A DNA stretch of 64,000 nt from positions 62,001 to 126,000 of the forward strand of contig CATQIB010000009.1 of assembly GCA_958296185.1 (NCBI GenBank). Reading direction: 5' to 3'. How positions within the stretch are numbered: position 1 is the first letter of the stretch; every line of letters begins with the position of its first letter. A program made the translations under genes and the position numbers. Positions 16,195 through 26,017 of this stretch are shown here, piece after piece. This stretch comes from an uncultured Mesonia sp. Lineage in GTDB: Bacteria > Bacteroidota > Bacteroidia > Flavobacteriales > Flavobacteriaceae. The notes under the pieces are model-generated. The model was not told the origin of the DNA. It was given only the letters and a program-made list of their open reading frames with translations, and made no database searches.

Positions 16195-17478
16195 ATGTAT
16201 AAACGTAGTAGTGCATTATTTACCGAGGCTAAAAAGTACATACCTGGTGGAGTAAACTCTCCCGTTCGTGCTTTTAATGCTGTAGGAGGAGATCCTATTT
16301 TTATCAAGGAAGCGAAGGGAGCTTATTTATATGACGAAGATGGAAACCAACTTATAGATTTTATAAATTCTTGGGGACCAATGATTTTAGGGCATGCGTA
16401 TCCGCCAGTGGTAAATGCAGTAATTGAGCGCACTAAAAAAGGAACTAGTTTTGGGACTCCAACAGAAATCGAAACTGAGATTGCTAAATTAGCCGTAGAA
16501 ATGGTTCCCGGTATAGACCAAATAAGAATGGTAAATAGTGGTACAGAAGCGTGTATGAGTGCTGTGCGTCTTGCACGCGGATTTACAAAGAAAGATAAAA
16601 TTATAAAATTTGCAGGTTGTTATCACGGGCATAGCGATTCTTTCTTGATACAAGCCGGTAGTGGGGCAGTGACATTCGGTAGTCCTAATAGTCCTGGCGT
16701 AACCCAGGGAACAGCTAAAGATACGCTTTTAGCCACTTATAATAACTTAGATAGTGTTGAAGCTTTAATCAACGCTAATAAAAATGAGATTGCCTGTATT
16801 ATTTTAGAGCCAGTTGCTGGTAATATGGGCTGTATTCCACCTCAAGAGGGCTTCCTAGAAGGTTTACGTCAATTGTGTAATGACCATAACATTTTATTGA
16901 TTTTTGATGAAGTGATGACTGGCTTTAGATTAGCCGCTGGGGGGCTGCAAGAAAGAAAAAACATCACTGCAGATATTGTTACCTTTGGTAAGGTAATTGG
17001 GGGTGGTTTGCCGGTTGGTGCTTTCGCAGCCAGACAAGAAATAATGAATCATCTGGCGCCTTTAGGTAGTGTATACCAAGCCGGTACTTTAAGTGGTAAC
17101 CCGCTAGCGATGTCGGCTGGTTTAGCTATGCTGCAGAGCTTAAAAAATGATCCAGAAGTGTTTAAACGTCTTGATGAAAAAACAGAATATTTGAGAGATG
17201 GTTTGGTAAAAGTGCTAGAGAAAAACAATATTGATTTTACAATCAATCAATATGGTTCTATGCTTTCAGTTCACTTTTCTAATGAGCCTGTAGTAGATTT
17301 TGATTCGGCTGCGCTAGGAAATAATGATTACTTTAAACGGTTTTTCCATGGCATGCTTAAAGAGGGGGTTTATATTGCTCCAAGTGCTTTTGAGACTTGG
17401 TTTATTACAGATGCCTTGACTTACGCAGATTTAGATAAAACTATTGCTGCCGCGGATAGCGTCACAGCTAACTGGTAA
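16195..17478 (+). CDS. hemL: glutamate-1-semialdehyde 2,1-aminomutase
   Basis: Converts glutamate-1-semialdehyde to 5-aminolevulinate in tetrapyrrole synthesis by the C5 route. The 427-residue length is typical. PLP-site features are visible: [15 protein letters not shown], the [10 protein letters not shown] loop, [11 protein letters not shown], and the Schiff-base Lys266 in [24 protein letters not shown] at the N terminus is a family signature. It is the last gene of a three-gene run. Confidence 0.96.
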   Translation: MYKRSSALFTEAKKYIPGGVNSPVRAFNAVGGDPIFIKEAKGAYLYDEDGNQLIDFINSWGPMILGHAYPPVVNAVIERTKKGTSFGTPTEIETEIAKLAVEMVPGIDQIRMVNSGTEACMSAVRLARGFTKKDKIIKFAGCYHGHSDSFLIQAGSGAVTFGSPNSPGVTQGTAKDTLLATYNNLDSVEALINANKNEIACIILEPVAGNMGCIPPQEGFLEGLRQLCNDHNILLIFDEVMTGFRLAAGGLQERKNITADIVTFGKVIGGGLPVGAFAARQEIMNHLAPLGSVYQAGTLSGNPLAMSAGLAMLQSLKNDPEVFKRLDEKTEYLRDGLVKVLEKNNIDFTINQYGSMLSVHFSNEPVVDFDSAALGNNDYFKRFFHGMLKEGVYIAPSAFETWFITDALTYADLDKTIAAADSVTANW

Positions 17479-17543
17479 AGCTATATTTAAGCAATTGATT
17501 ACCTTAATGTAAAGGAATAAATAACGTAAATTTGTTTTAGAGA

Positions 17544-17576
17544 AAATCAGCTGTAGCAATAATTACAGCTGGTTTT
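17544..17576 (+). terminator. terminator after hemL
   Basis: AAATCAGCTGTA pairs with TACAGCTGGTTT (one G-T wobble) around an 8-nt loop, followed by more T residues. It could also serve the convergent GH3 gene more weakly. Confidence 0.75.
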
Positions 17577-17658
17577 TCATTTTAAAAAGCTTTTTTTATA
17601 TAGAAGATTTAATTATTAAATCCTGCTTAAGCAGTGTCAAATACGTAATAATTTATCT

Positions 17659-19179
17659 TTATAAGCTATCGTTTATACGTAAAAGCTCCTCGATATAATC
17701 ACGTTTGTTTGATAATCTTGGTATTTTATGCTGCCCCCCTAATTTATTGTGCTGCTTACTCCAAGCGTAAAAAAGCTTTGGTTTAGCCGCGTGTAAAACA
17801 AGTGGATTCAGGGTAACATTATTTTTCCGCTTAGCTTCATAATCGCTGTTTAGGCGTTGTAACTCTAAATCTAACTTGGTTTTAAAAGTAGTTAGGTTGT
17901 CAGGTAATTTATTAAATTCAACAATCCACTCATGCGCACCTTGGTCTTTACCTTGCATAAATACTGGGCCAGCGGTATAATCTACAATCTCGCAATGTAG
18001 TTCTTGACAAACGCGCTTTAATGCTGTCTCTGCATTTTCTATAATTAACTCTTCGCCAAAAACATTAATATGATGTTTGGTGCGTCCGGTTACTTTTATA
18101 CGATAGGGAGAAAGGGAAGTAAATCTAACCGTATCACCCACTTTATAGCGCCATAAGCCAGCATTGGTAGTAATTATTACGGCATAATTTTTATTTAGTT
18201 CAACCCCGTCAAGCGGAATTATTTTCTCGTTAGCTGTACCATAAGTTTCCATAGGTATAAACTCATAAAAAATGCCATAATCTAACATCAATAGTAATTC
18301 TTTAGATTGATTTTGATCTTGAACGGCAAAGAAGCCTTCAGAAGCATTGTAAATTTCATAATACCTAAACTGGTCTCTTGGAATTATACTTTGGTATTGT
18401 TGCAGGTAAGGTTCAAAACTTACACCGCCGTGAAAATAAACTTCTAAATCTGGCCAAATATTAATTAAATTGGTTTCGTTTTTATATGATAAAACACGAT
18501 TTAGCAAAACCAGCATCCAAGATGGTACACCCGCCAAACTCGTTACATTTTCTTTTATTGTGCTTTTAACCGTTGCTAACATTTTAGCTTCAAAATCACT
18601 CATTAAAGAAATTTCATTGTTAGGTGTAGAGCTGTATGACGCCCAAAAAGGCATATTATCAATTAAAATCGCCGATAAATCACCAAATGAAGTGCCGTTT
18701 TCTTTGTACAATTCTTTACTTCCGCCCAAGCGTAAACTTTTACCCGTAAATAGTTTTGAGTTAGGATTGTTGTTAAGATATAGGCACAAAAGATCTTTAC
18801 TTCCTGCATAATGGCAGTCTTCTAAAGACTCTGAACTCACAGGAATAAATTTGCTTTTTGCGTTTGTAGTACCACTAGATTTAGCAAACCATTTAATAGG
18901 AGTGGGCCAAAATAGATTGTTTTCACCCCGTCTACTACGTTCAATTAAAGGTTCAAACTCTTCATATGTGATAATAGGAACTCGCTCTTTAAAAGATTCA
19001 TAGTTTTTTATTTCATTAAACCTAAATTGTTCTCCTAAAACTGTATTTTTAGACTTTTGTATAAGATTGCCTAAAAGTTCATGTTGTACTTCGTTAGGGT
19101 ATTTTAAAAAAAGTTCCATCTGGTGAATCCTTTTTTTTAAAAACCATGAAGCTATAGAATTTACAATGGGAAAGGCCAT
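17659..19179 (-). CDS. GH3 auxin-responsive-promoter family protein (acyl-adenylate amidosynthetase-like)
   Basis: A 506-residue member of the ANL-like GH3 family, which adenylates a carboxylic acid and joins it to an amine or amino acid. The three ATP/AMP motifs are recognisable: FAKSSGTTNAKSKF (residues 98-111), YYEIYNASEGFF, and LWRYKVGDTVRF followed by TGRTKHHINVFGEELI. Bacterial members are common in Bacteroidota but their substrates are not established. It stands alone between convergent hemL and divergent DUF2797, so neighbours give no hint about the acid or amine used. Confidence 0.88.
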   Translation of the reverse strand: MAFPIVNSIASWFLKKRIHQMELFLKYPNEVQHELLGNLIQKSKNTVLGEQFRFNEIKNYESFKERVPIITYEEFEPLIERSRRGENNLFWPTPIKWFAKSSGTTNAKSKFIPVSSESLEDCHYAGSKDLLCLYLNNNPNSKLFTGKSLRLGGSKELYKENGTSFGDLSAILIDNMPFWASYSSTPNNEISLMSDFEAKMLATVKSTIKENVTSLAGVPSWMLVLLNRVLSYKNETNLINIWPDLEVYFHGGVSFEPYLQQYQSIIPRDQFRYYEIYNASEGFFAVQDQNQSKELLLMLDYGIFYEFIPMETYGTANEKIIPLDGVELNKNYAVIITTNAGLWRYKVGDTVRFTSLSPYRIKVTGRTKHHINVFGEELIIENAETALKRVCQELHCEIVDYTAGPVFMQGKDQGAHEWIVEFNKLPDNLTTFKTKLDLELQRLNSDYEAKRKNNVTLNPLVLHAAKPKLFYAWSKQHNKLGGQHKIPRLSNKRDYIEELLRINDSL

Positions 19180-19201
19180 GCAACGTGTCTTTTGTATCGT
19201 G

Positions 19202-19232
19202 TTGTAAAAATAGGATTTTATACGAAACTTTG
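19202..19232 (+). promoter_or_regulatory. probable promoter of the DUF2797 gene
   Basis: TTG at 19202-19204, a 20-nt spacer and AAACTTTG at 19225-19232 (7/8 match to TAnnTTTG), with the ATG 21 nt further on. Confidence 0.4.
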
Positions 19233-19253
19233 AACATACTAAATTAAAATACT

Positions 19254-20048
19254 ATGCTAAGATTTGAAGGAGTACTGCAAAAAATGCCTACTCATTTAAA
19301 AGATCAGGTTCATTATTATATGAATTTAGGAGTTGATTTAATTCATATGAATGAATTTTTAGACAAAGAGATTCATCTGCAGTTTCTTAAATATGAGTGC
19401 TTAAATTGTAATAAAGACAAAAAAATTTTCAGACAAGGTTTTTGTTATGATTGTTTCTATGCTATACCTCAAGCAGGCGATTGGATAATGAAGCCAGAAC
19501 TCAGTAAAGCTCATTTAGATGAAGAAGATCGAGATTTGGAATACGAAAAAAAGGTGCAGCTACAGCCACATATCGTTTATTTAGCTAATTCTTCAAATGT
19601 GAAAGTAGGGGTAACCCGAAAAACTCAAGTGCCTACAAGGTGGATCGACCAAGGTGCACACGAAGCTTTAGAAATTCTAGAGGTGCCTAACCGATATTTG
19701 GCGGGAATTGCTGAGGTAGCTTTAAAAGAACACGTGGCCGACAAGACCAATTGGCGAACCATGCTCAAAAATGAAATAGAAGATGTTAATTTAGAGGTAA
19801 CTAGAGATCAATTAAAGCAGTATTTACCTCAAGAAGTACTTCCTTATTTTTTAGATGCTAATACTGAAACAAATATTAAATTTCCGGTATTGGTGTATCC
19901 AAAGAAATTAAAAAGTTTAAACTTAGAAAAGAAACAGCATTTCACTGGTAAACTGGTGGGAATTAAAGGCCAGTATTTAATATTTGAAGATTATACTGTT
20001 TTTAACGTGCGAAGCAATGAAGGCCTTTATGTTAGTTTGGAAGTTTAA
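19254..20048 (+). CDS. DUF2797 protein with Cys4 zinc-ribbon
   Basis: A 264-residue cytoplasmic protein. A Cys4 site, Cys49-x2-Cys52 and Cys64-x2-Cys67, forms a probable zinc ribbon. It is followed by a GIY-YIG-like segment (PHIVYLANSSNVKVGVTRKTQVPTRWIDQGA) typical of DUF2797. The family may derive from a nuclease fold but activity has not been shown, so I give no function. It is a single gene between divergent GH3 and convergent rpsU. Confidence 0.85.
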   Translation: MLRFEGVLQKMPTHLKDQVHYYMNLGVDLIHMNEFLDKEIHLQFLKYECLNCNKDKKIFRQGFCYDCFYAIPQAGDWIMKPELSKAHLDEEDRDLEYEKKVQLQPHIVYLANSSNVKVGVTRKTQVPTRWIDQGAHEALEILEVPNRYLAGIAEVALKEHVADKTNWRTMLKNEIEDVNLEVTRDQLKQYLPQEVLPYFLDANTETNIKFPVLVYPKKLKSLNLEKKQHFTGKLVGIKGQYLIFEDYTVFNVRSNEGLYVSLEV

Positions 20049-20066
20049 AAGGATATTCAACAGAAA

Positions 20067-20093
20067 AAGCGTTCTTTATAGAAAAGAACGCTT
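20067..20093 (-). terminator. terminator of rpsU (minus strand)
   Basis: An 11-bp stem (AAGCGTTCTTT with AAAGAACGCTT) with a 5-nt loop. Read on the minus strand it runs into TTTTTC, so it mainly serves rpsU; on the plus strand the T tract is poor. Confidence 0.65.
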
Positions 20094-20124
20094 AGTTATA
20101 CTTAAAAAACGGATAAATATCTGT

Positions 20125-20319
20125 TTATATATCTTCTTGATCTCTCAAATGCTGGATGTAAGCCGCTTTTTGTAGTTGCTTTCGCTTAGCAACAGAAGGC
20201 TTAGTATAATACTTATTATCCCTTAATATTTGAAGGGTTTTGGTGTCACGATATTTTCTTTTTAAACGCTTTAACGCACGCTCAATTTTTTCTCCGTCTT
20301 TTACTTTTACAATTAGCAT
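20125..20319 (-). CDS. rpsU: 30S ribosomal protein S21
   Basis: A 64-residue, very basic ribosomal protein needed at translation initiation. The start MLIVKVKDGEKIERALKRLK and the RKYRDTKTLQILRDNKYY segment are diagnostic. In Bacteroidota S21 has been linked to occlusion of the anti-Shine-Dalgarno sequence of 16S rRNA, which suits the weak ribosome-binding sites in this window. It has its own strong promoter and sits just downstream of rpoD on the same strand. Confidence 0.96.
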   Translation of the reverse strand: MLIVKVKDGEKIERALKRLKRKYRDTKTLQILRDNKYYTKPSVAKRKQLQKAAYIQHLRDQEDI

Positions 20320-20377
20320 ATAAGATAGTTTAAATTTTTTTATTCAATATGGCGGTACTTTTTCAGTTACCAGGCTG

Positions 20378-20406
20378 CAAAGATAAAAATAAAAAGTGAT
20401 AAACAA
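20378..20406 (-). promoter_or_regulatory. rpsU promoter
   Basis: On the minus strand TTG (20404-20406), an 18-nt spacer and TATCTTTG (20378-20385). The leader to the rpsU ATG is about 50 nt. It is one of the cleanest Bacteroidota-type promoters in the window. Confidence 0.7.
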
Positions 20407-20553
20407 ATAGAAACACGTAAAATTAATGAATAAATTTTGATGCAATTTTCGCTATTTGTGGGGATTAGGGTACTACTAATTAGGAGGTGATTGGATTTTG
20501 TTTGAGGAATTAACTTGTTTAAACCATTTAATCAATTATGATTTGGTATGATT

Positions 20554-21417
20554 TCAACCCAGATAGTTTTTAAGCATTTTGTTCTTAGAACTATCTTTTA
20601 ATTTTCGTATTGCTTTTTCTCTAATTTGTCTAACTCTTTCTCGAGTTAAATCAAAAATTTCACCGATTTCTTCTAGAGACATTGGGCGCTGACCATTTAA
20701 CCCGAAAAAAAGTTTTAAAATGTCGGCTTCTCTTGGCGGTAAGGTTTCTAATACTCGGGCTATTTCAATACTTAAAGAATCTTGCATTAAGTTTTGATCA
20801 GGGAAAGGCGATTCTTCGTGATTCACCACATCATACAAGCTAGAGGTTTCACCATCTTTAAGCGGTGCATCCATAGAAAGGTGTTTGCCAGAATTTTCTA
20901 AGGCTTGTTTTACCATCACGATGTTTAAATCCAGTTCCTTTGCTATCTCTTCGGGTGTAGGAGGTCGTTGGTTGTTTTGTTCCAACTGGGCATAAGCTTT
21001 ATTAATCTTATTTAAGGTTCCTATTTTGTTAAGAGGTAAGCGCACAATACGCGACTGCTCGGCAAGAGCCTGTAAAATAGATTGTCTAATCCACCAAACT
21101 GCGTATGATATAAACTTGAAACCACGGGTCTCATCAAATCGCTTAGCGGCCTTTACAAGACCTAAATTACCTTCGTTAATTAAATCTGGTAGCGTAAGAC
21201 CTTGATTTTGATATTGCTTCGCTACCGACACTACAAATCTTAGGTTGGCTGTTGTTAATTTTTCAAGTGCAGCTTGGTCACCTTGTTTAATGCGTTGTGC
21301 TAGTTCTACTTCTTCTTCGGCCGTAATTAAGTCTACTTTACTAATGTCTTGCAAATACTTATCTAGAGAAACAGATTCTCTATTGGTAAGCTGCTTGGTT
21401 ATTTTTAACTGTCTCAT
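20554..21417 (-). CDS. rpoD: primary sigma factor RpoD (SigA), short Bacteroidota form
   Basis: Housekeeping sigma-70 factor of 287 residues, the short form of the phylum with a minimal region 1. Region 1.2 ([23 protein letters not shown]), region 2 ([23 protein letters not shown] and [15 protein letters not shown]), region 3 (RLPLNKIG) and the region 4 helix-turn-helix ([18 protein letters not shown]) are complete. This factor recognises the TTG/TAnnTTTG promoters noted in this annotation. It lies between asmA-like and rpsU genes on the same strand; the classical dnaG neighbour is absent. Confidence 0.96.
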   Translation of the reverse strand: MRQLKITKQLTNRESVSLDKYLQDISKVDLITAEEEVELAQRIKQGDQAALEKLTTANLRFVVSVAKQYQNQGLTLPDLINEGNLGLVKAAKRFDETRGFKFISYAVWWIRQSILQALAEQSRIVRLPLNKIGTLNKINKAYAQLEQNNQRPPTPEEIAKELDLNIVMVKQALENSGKHLSMDAPLKDGETSSLYDVVNHEESPFPDQNLMQDSLSIEIARVLETLPPREADILKLFFGLNGQRPMSLEEIGEIFDLTRERVRQIREKAIRKLKDSSKNKMLKNYLG

Positions 21418-21457
21418 AATTTATTGGCCTAGAACAGCGTAATTTAATAAAAGAATT

Positions 21458-24097
21458 TTAATTCTCTTGATTATTTTTCTTTTTCTTGCCTTTAAATATG
21501 TCTTTTATTAAATCGCCAGCTTTTTCTTTTATTTGCTCTTCTTTTGTCTTTTCTGGAGACTCTTGTGCGGTGTTTGTGCTGTCTTTTTCTTTTTGATTTC
21601 CTTTGATAAGATCTGTGATTTTATCTTTCGCTTCGTTGATTACATCATCTTTCTTAGCATCTATAATTTGCTGGCTTAAGTTCTTAACGGCGGTTGTAGT
21701 TTCTACCTGAACTTTTGGAGAGGCAAAACTACCCCCTATTTGAACTGGAAGTTTTACTTTGGTTTCGTTTAAATTATGTTCGGTTAAAGAGGCTAGTCCA
21801 CCAGCGATTTCCTTACCTAGGTATTTCGCAGGCAAATCAATTTGTAATTGATAATTCATTTCATTGCTCAAACCGTGAGTTCCCTGTGCTTTTATAAGTA
21901 TATCTTTAAGTTTTAATTCAAAGGGTTTCACCAATACTTGACCATTGTTAAACTCAAATTGTGTGGTTAAATTGTTTAAGTTTAGTTTTGTGAAATCTAA
22001 AAAGTCTAGTCTAGCGTTTAATTTTGATAGTAAGGGCAACTTGCTTTCTTGAACTTGCGCTTGTAAAATTTGCGCTAAAGCACTTCCGTCAAGGCTGCTT
22101 AAAATAGGCGTAAAATCACTTGTAAGTGCACCATTTAATTTTAATTGAGTAGTTAAAGTTCCTTCCAAGGCCTGAACAATAGGAGCGAATTGTTTAAACA
22201 ATTCTAAACCAGCAAAAGACTCGGCTATACCTATTCTCTCTAATTGAATATCCATATCAAACGCTGGTGTATCGGCTTGGGTAGAAACACTTCCGCCAAG
22301 GTTAATCTGTCCGCCAAAAATAGAGGCCTTAACTTGTTTAAGTTGTGCCTTCTCGTCTTTTATGCTTAAAGACCCGTTTACATTTTTTAATTTTAAATTG
22401 TCATAAACTACATTGTTGGCTGTGAAATTAAGGTTAGCATCTAAAAAAGAAGGTATTTTTATGGCATCTTGCGTTTTGTTAACACGGGTTGGGGAGGCTT
22501 GTTTTTCTTCCTCCTTTACGGATTTATTTTCAGGAAGCTTAAAATCTTCGAGCACAAAATTATTAGAGGCTATTGTAAAATCTCCTTTTAATTGCTGATT
22601 GGTAAATAGGAAACCTAATAAATTTTCAATTTTACCTTTGGCGTTTAAATCGGTTTTACCGGTAGTTAATGCCAATTCATTTAAATTTACAATTCCTGGA
22701 TTAAAATTTATTCCTGCTTTTTTTATGGCAATTTTATTGGGAAGCTCCGGAGAAGAGTACTCAAAATTTTGCAATAGCAGCTTTCCTTTGCTTTTTATAT
22801 TTTCATAATGCTCTTTTTCTATGTCTTGCATAGCAAAAGCCAGGCTTAAATCAGTATCTATTAAGCCGTTAAGCTTTTGTTCTAGTTCGATTGGGTAGGC
22901 CTTCTCGATATTGGCTAAATTTATTTTTCCTGCCAATTGTGTGTTCACTAGCATATTACTGGTGATATTTCTGAATGTCCCCGATGCGGCAAATCGATCT
23001 TGATCTATTTTAAAGTTCAATTTTTCAAGATCCAAGTAGGTGTCGTCTAATTTGCCGGTTTCATTCTTTAAATTAGCGGTAATGCTTATATTTTCAACCC
23101 CTTTTGGTAAATCAGGATATTTAAACGATGCATTATCGCTGGAAACGCGAATATCAATTTTAGGAATAAGTTCATCGTTTATTATTCCTTTAATTTTTCC
23201 GTTAATAGAGAAGTCTCCAGTAGTTTTTACTTGATCAAGGTTTTTCGCATAACTTTCAGGAATTACTGCTAAAAAGTTTTTAAAATCTGAGGTAGGCGTT
23301 TTAAAGCTGAGATCTATTTCGCTATCTTTTTCGTTCACTTTAAAATAACCGTCAAATGAAAGTGGCAGTTGATTAATTAAAGCCTCATTTTCTAAAAAAC
23401 TATAACGCTGGTTAGCTAAATCTAATTTAAATACGGCATCGAGCGCAAGTTTGTTTTTGTTTAAATATTCCTCATCGTCAATTTTTAAAGAAATTAAAGT
23501 ATTGGTTTGGGTATTTAAATTGGTAATCTCATTTTTAAAATCTCCCGATCCTTTATGGTTAAACTCTTCTAAGCGAAACAAAATATTACTAGATTCGTCT
23601 AAGTATGAGATGATTGACTGGTTGATACTGTAATTTTGTATGTCTAAACTCAACGCCTGATTACTATTTGTGTCTGTCGTTGTATTTGTTTGGCTTGGTT
23701 GGGCGATATCATAGTTAGCACGTCCTAAGCTGTCTACCTTAATATTAATTAAGGCTTGGTCTGCGTTAAATTGGGTGATGCTAATTGGATTTTCTCCTGT
23801 AGCAAATAATTGCATAATACCCATACTTAAGCCTATTTTTTTTGCCGCAACCAAAGTATCACCCTCAAATGGTTCTTGGTTAATAATACTTAAATTTTTC
23901 AATTGTACGTGTGCATTAGGAAAATCTCTATATAAACTCAAGTCTAAATTTTCCCAATTAACACGGGCAGTTAAATTGTTATTTACTGATTTTTTTATCG
24001 CCTTTTCAATAGGGCCCTTAAAGAGTATAGGGGCAAGTAGAATTAAAATAAGTAAAACGCCTATTGTAATCGCAAAAATTTTTAATGCCTTTTTCAT
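21458..24097 (-). CDS. AsmA-family envelope protein
   Basis: An 879-residue protein with one N-terminal membrane helix (residues 5-27) and a long periplasmic part of repeating beta-strand units. It starts with an AsmA-type N domain (VNWENLDLSLYRDFPNAHVQLKNL) and has an AsmA C-terminal domain at about 640-800 (LNGSLS, FGGQINLGGSV and later repeats). Relatives such as TamB and YhdP bridge the periplasm and are implicated in lipid transport to the outer membrane. The Lys/Glu-rich tail (about 820-879) is low complexity. It overlaps the upstream transporter gene by 4 nt. Confidence 0.88.
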   Translation of the reverse strand: MKKALKIFAITIGVLLILILLAPILFKGPIEKAIKKSVNNNLTARVNWENLDLSLYRDFPNAHVQLKNLSIINQEPFEGDTLVAAKKIGLSMGIMQLFATGENPISITQFNADQALINIKVDSLGRANYDIAQPSQTNTTTDTNSNQALSLDIQNYSINQSIISYLDESSNILFRLEEFNHKGSGDFKNEITNLNTQTNTLISLKIDDEEYLNKNKLALDAVFKLDLANQRYSFLENEALINQLPLSFDGYFKVNEKDSEIDLSFKTPTSDFKNFLAVIPESYAKNLDQVKTTGDFSINGKIKGIINDELIPKIDIRVSSDNASFKYPDLPKGVENISITANLKNETGKLDDTYLDLEKLNFKIDQDRFAASGTFRNITSNMLVNTQLAGKINLANIEKAYPIELEQKLNGLIDTDLSLAFAMQDIEKEHYENIKSKGKLLLQNFEYSSPELPNKIAIKKAGINFNPGIVNLNELALTTGKTDLNAKGKIENLLGFLFTNQQLKGDFTIASNNFVLEDFKLPENKSVKEEEKQASPTRVNKTQDAIKIPSFLDANLNFTANNVVYDNLKLKNVNGSLSIKDEKAQLKQVKASIFGGQINLGGSVSTQADTPAFDMDIQLERIGIAESFAGLELFKQFAPIVQALEGTLTTQLKLNGALTSDFTPILSSLDGSALAQILQAQVQESKLPLLSKLNARLDFLDFTKLNLNNLTTQFEFNNGQVLVKPFELKLKDILIKAQGTHGLSNEMNYQLQIDLPAKYLGKEIAGGLASLTEHNLNETKVKLPVQIGGSFASPKVQVETTTAVKNLSQQIIDAKKDDVINEAKDKITDLIKGNQKEKDSTNTAQESPEKTKEEQIKEKAGDLIKDIFKGKKKKNNQEN

Positions 24098-24789
24098 ATA
24101 TATTCTATATTTAATTCTTGTTGGGGTTTTAATTTAAATTTTTTTCTAAATAGATAAACACCTAAGTATAAAAACGGAGTGTCAAAAGCAGCTATAAGTA
24201 CTTTAAATAAAAAGCCACTAATAAGTAGGCTGCCAAAAAGCTTCCAAGATATTTCTTTAAAAACACAGAGTAAAAATACCACGGTAAAAGTATCTATAAA
24301 CTGAGAAAAAAAAGTTGAAAAATTATTTCGTAACCATAGGTGCTTACCTTTGGTTTTCTTTTTCCAAAAATGATACAATTGTATATCTACCAACTGGGCA
24401 AATAAATAAGCACTCATAGAGGCAAAAACAGCTAAAGCAGTTGCGCCAAATACGGTTTTAAATAAATCATCACCTACGGGCGACCAATCTGTTGCGGGTA
24501 CAACGCTAGCGATGTATATTATTAAAAGTGAAAATACCGAAGCAAACATACCCGATATCACTACCTGATTGGCTTTCTTTTTCCCGTATATTTCACTGAT
24601 TAAATCGGTTATTAAAAAAGTGATAGGATAAGGTAAAACTCCTACTGATATTTCAAAGCTATGCCAGCCAAAAAAGTCCCAGTAAAAGAATTTCTTAAAT
24701 ATTAAGTTGCTTGCCACCAGTGCTGCAATAAACAAAGCGCCTAGCCTGAGGTATATTTTATAAGCTAATGGATTAAAAGTCGGTTTCAA
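24094..24789 (-). CDS. queuosine precursor transporter (YhhQ/DUF165)
   Basis: A 231-residue inner-membrane protein with about six helices, the vitamin/queuosine precursor permease family that imports preQ0 or preQ1 for tRNA modification. Family signatures are PYPITFLITDLISEIYGKKKANQVV and the paired-helix region with SQFIDTFTVVFLL. Only a TTG can start the frame at 24789, since no ATG lies upstream or close by. The leader is far too short for a preQ1 riboswitch. Confidence 0.9.
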   Translation of the reverse strand: MKPTFNPLAYKIYLRLGALFIAALVASNLIFKKFFYWDFFGWHSFEISVGVLPYPITFLITDLISEIYGKKKANQVVISGMFASVFSLLIIYIASVVPATDWSPVGDDLFKTVFGATALAVFASMSAYLFAQLVDIQLYHFWKKKTKGKHLWLRNNFSTFFSQFIDTFTVVFLLCVFKEISWKLFGSLLISGFLFKVLIAAFDTPFLYLGVYLFRKKFKLKPQQELNIEYI

Positions 24790-24817
24790 TAATAATAATT
24801 GTTAATACTCTTCTTCA

Positions 24818-24841
24818 CAAATGTAGCTATATGTAAATTTG
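24818..24841. promoter_or_regulatory. divergent -7 boxes for the DUF165 and folK-dNK genes
   Basis: TACATTTG on the minus strand (24818-24825) and TAAATTTG on the plus strand (24834-24841) lie back to back 8 nt apart in the 99-nt divergent spacer. Neither has a clear TTG at the correct distance. Confidence 0.4.
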
Positions 24842-24888
24842 TTTTACTTAATTTGCTGTGAAATTGTAGAATTTAGCCTGTTAATTTT

Positions 24889-26007
24889 TTGAAAAATATA
24901 GCCTCAACCTACATTGCTTTGGGGAGTAATGCCCCAGATAAAATGCATTTTTTGCAACTAGCCTTAAATCAGATTCATCTAGAGGTGGGTACAATTGTTA
25001 CCTGTTCTTCACTGTATGCAACCCAAGCACAGGGATTTTTGGGTGATGATTTTTTAAATATGGTAGCCCAAGTGCAAACGCGGCTTTCTCCAGAAGAACT
25101 ACTTAACGTCTTATTGGAAATCGAAAAAAAACTGGGTAGAGTTCGTGAGGGCGATTTTTTCTCAAATAGAACTATCGATTTAGATATTTTGTTTTTTGAA
25201 GATGAAGTGATTCATAGTAAACACCTAAATGTGCCGCATTTGCAATTGCATACGCGTAATTTTGTTCTGTATCCCTTAAACGAAATCGCACCTGATTTTA
25301 TTCATCCTGAGCTGAAAAAATCCGTAAAGCAAATGTGTGCTGAGTTGGAAAAATTACCTATTCAAAAAATAGATACCGTTTTAGACCAGCCTCAATTACC
25401 AGCTAACAAACGCAATTATTTAGCCATAGAAGGAAATATAGGAGCAGGAAAAACCAGTTTAGCCACTATGATTGCACAAGATTATGGGGCAAAGTTAATT
25501 CCAGAACGCTTTAAAGATAACCCTTTTTTACCCAAATTTTATAAAGACCAAGCGCGCTATGCATTCCCTCTAGAAATGTCATTTTTAGCCGATCGGTATC
25601 AACAATTATTAGATGATATTGGACAATATGATTTGTTTTCTGATTTTATGGTGGCCGATTATGATGTATATAAATCGCTAATATTCGCCAAAGTTACCCT
25701 CCAAGAAGAAGAGTATTCTCTGTATAAAAAGCTGTTTAATATAATGTACAAAGATTTAGCCAAGCCAGATTTGTATGTTTATCTTTACCAAAATACCGAG
25801 CGTTTAATGCAAAATATTAAAAAACGTGGTAGAAGTTATGAGCAGAATATTCCCCAGGATTATCTAGAGAAAATTAATCAAGGATATTTAGGGTTTATAA
25901 AAAATCAGCATCATCTAAATGTGAAAATTATAGATATTTCTAAGTATGATTTTGTACAGAATAGAGCCGATTATTTGGCGTTGCTAGAACAAATAGCATC
26001 GGCATAA
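24889..26007 (+). CDS. folK: bifunctional HPPK (FolK) - deoxynucleoside kinase fusion
   Basis: A 372-residue protein joining two enzymes. Residues 1-160 are 6-hydroxymethyl-7,8-dihydropterin pyrophosphokinase of folate synthesis (ALGSN at 10-14, SNRTIDLDILFF at 92-103). Residues 178-372 are a deoxynucleoside kinase with P-loop GNIGAGKT (182-189) and lid-like KKRGRSYEQ. A linker of about 15 residues (TVLDQPQLPANKR) joins them. The fusion is known from Bacteroidota. The frame can start only at TTG 24889, since IALGSN must be close to the N terminus. A separate deoxynucleoside kinase is encoded at 56276. Confidence 0.93.
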   Translation: MKNIASTYIALGSNAPDKMHFLQLALNQIHLEVGTIVTCSSLYATQAQGFLGDDFLNMVAQVQTRLSPEELLNVLLEIEKKLGRVREGDFFSNRTIDLDILFFEDEVIHSKHLNVPHLQLHTRNFVLYPLNEIAPDFIHPELKKSVKQMCAELEKLPIQKIDTVLDQPQLPANKRNYLAIEGNIGAGKTSLATMIAQDYGAKLIPERFKDNPFLPKFYKDQARYAFPLEMSFLADRYQQLLDDIGQYDLFSDFMVADYDVYKSLIFAKVTLQEEEYSLYKKLFNIMYKDLAKPDLYVYLYQNTERLMQNIKKRGRSYEQNIPQDYLEKINQGYLGFIKNQHHLNVKIIDISKYDFVQNRADYLALLEQIASA

Positions 26008-26017
26008 GCTAATGAGC

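Noticed and set aside
24790-24888. preQ1 riboswitch for the queuosine precursor transporter
   Set aside because: The leader is about 20-30 nt, too short for the aptamer, and no pseudoknot pattern is visible.
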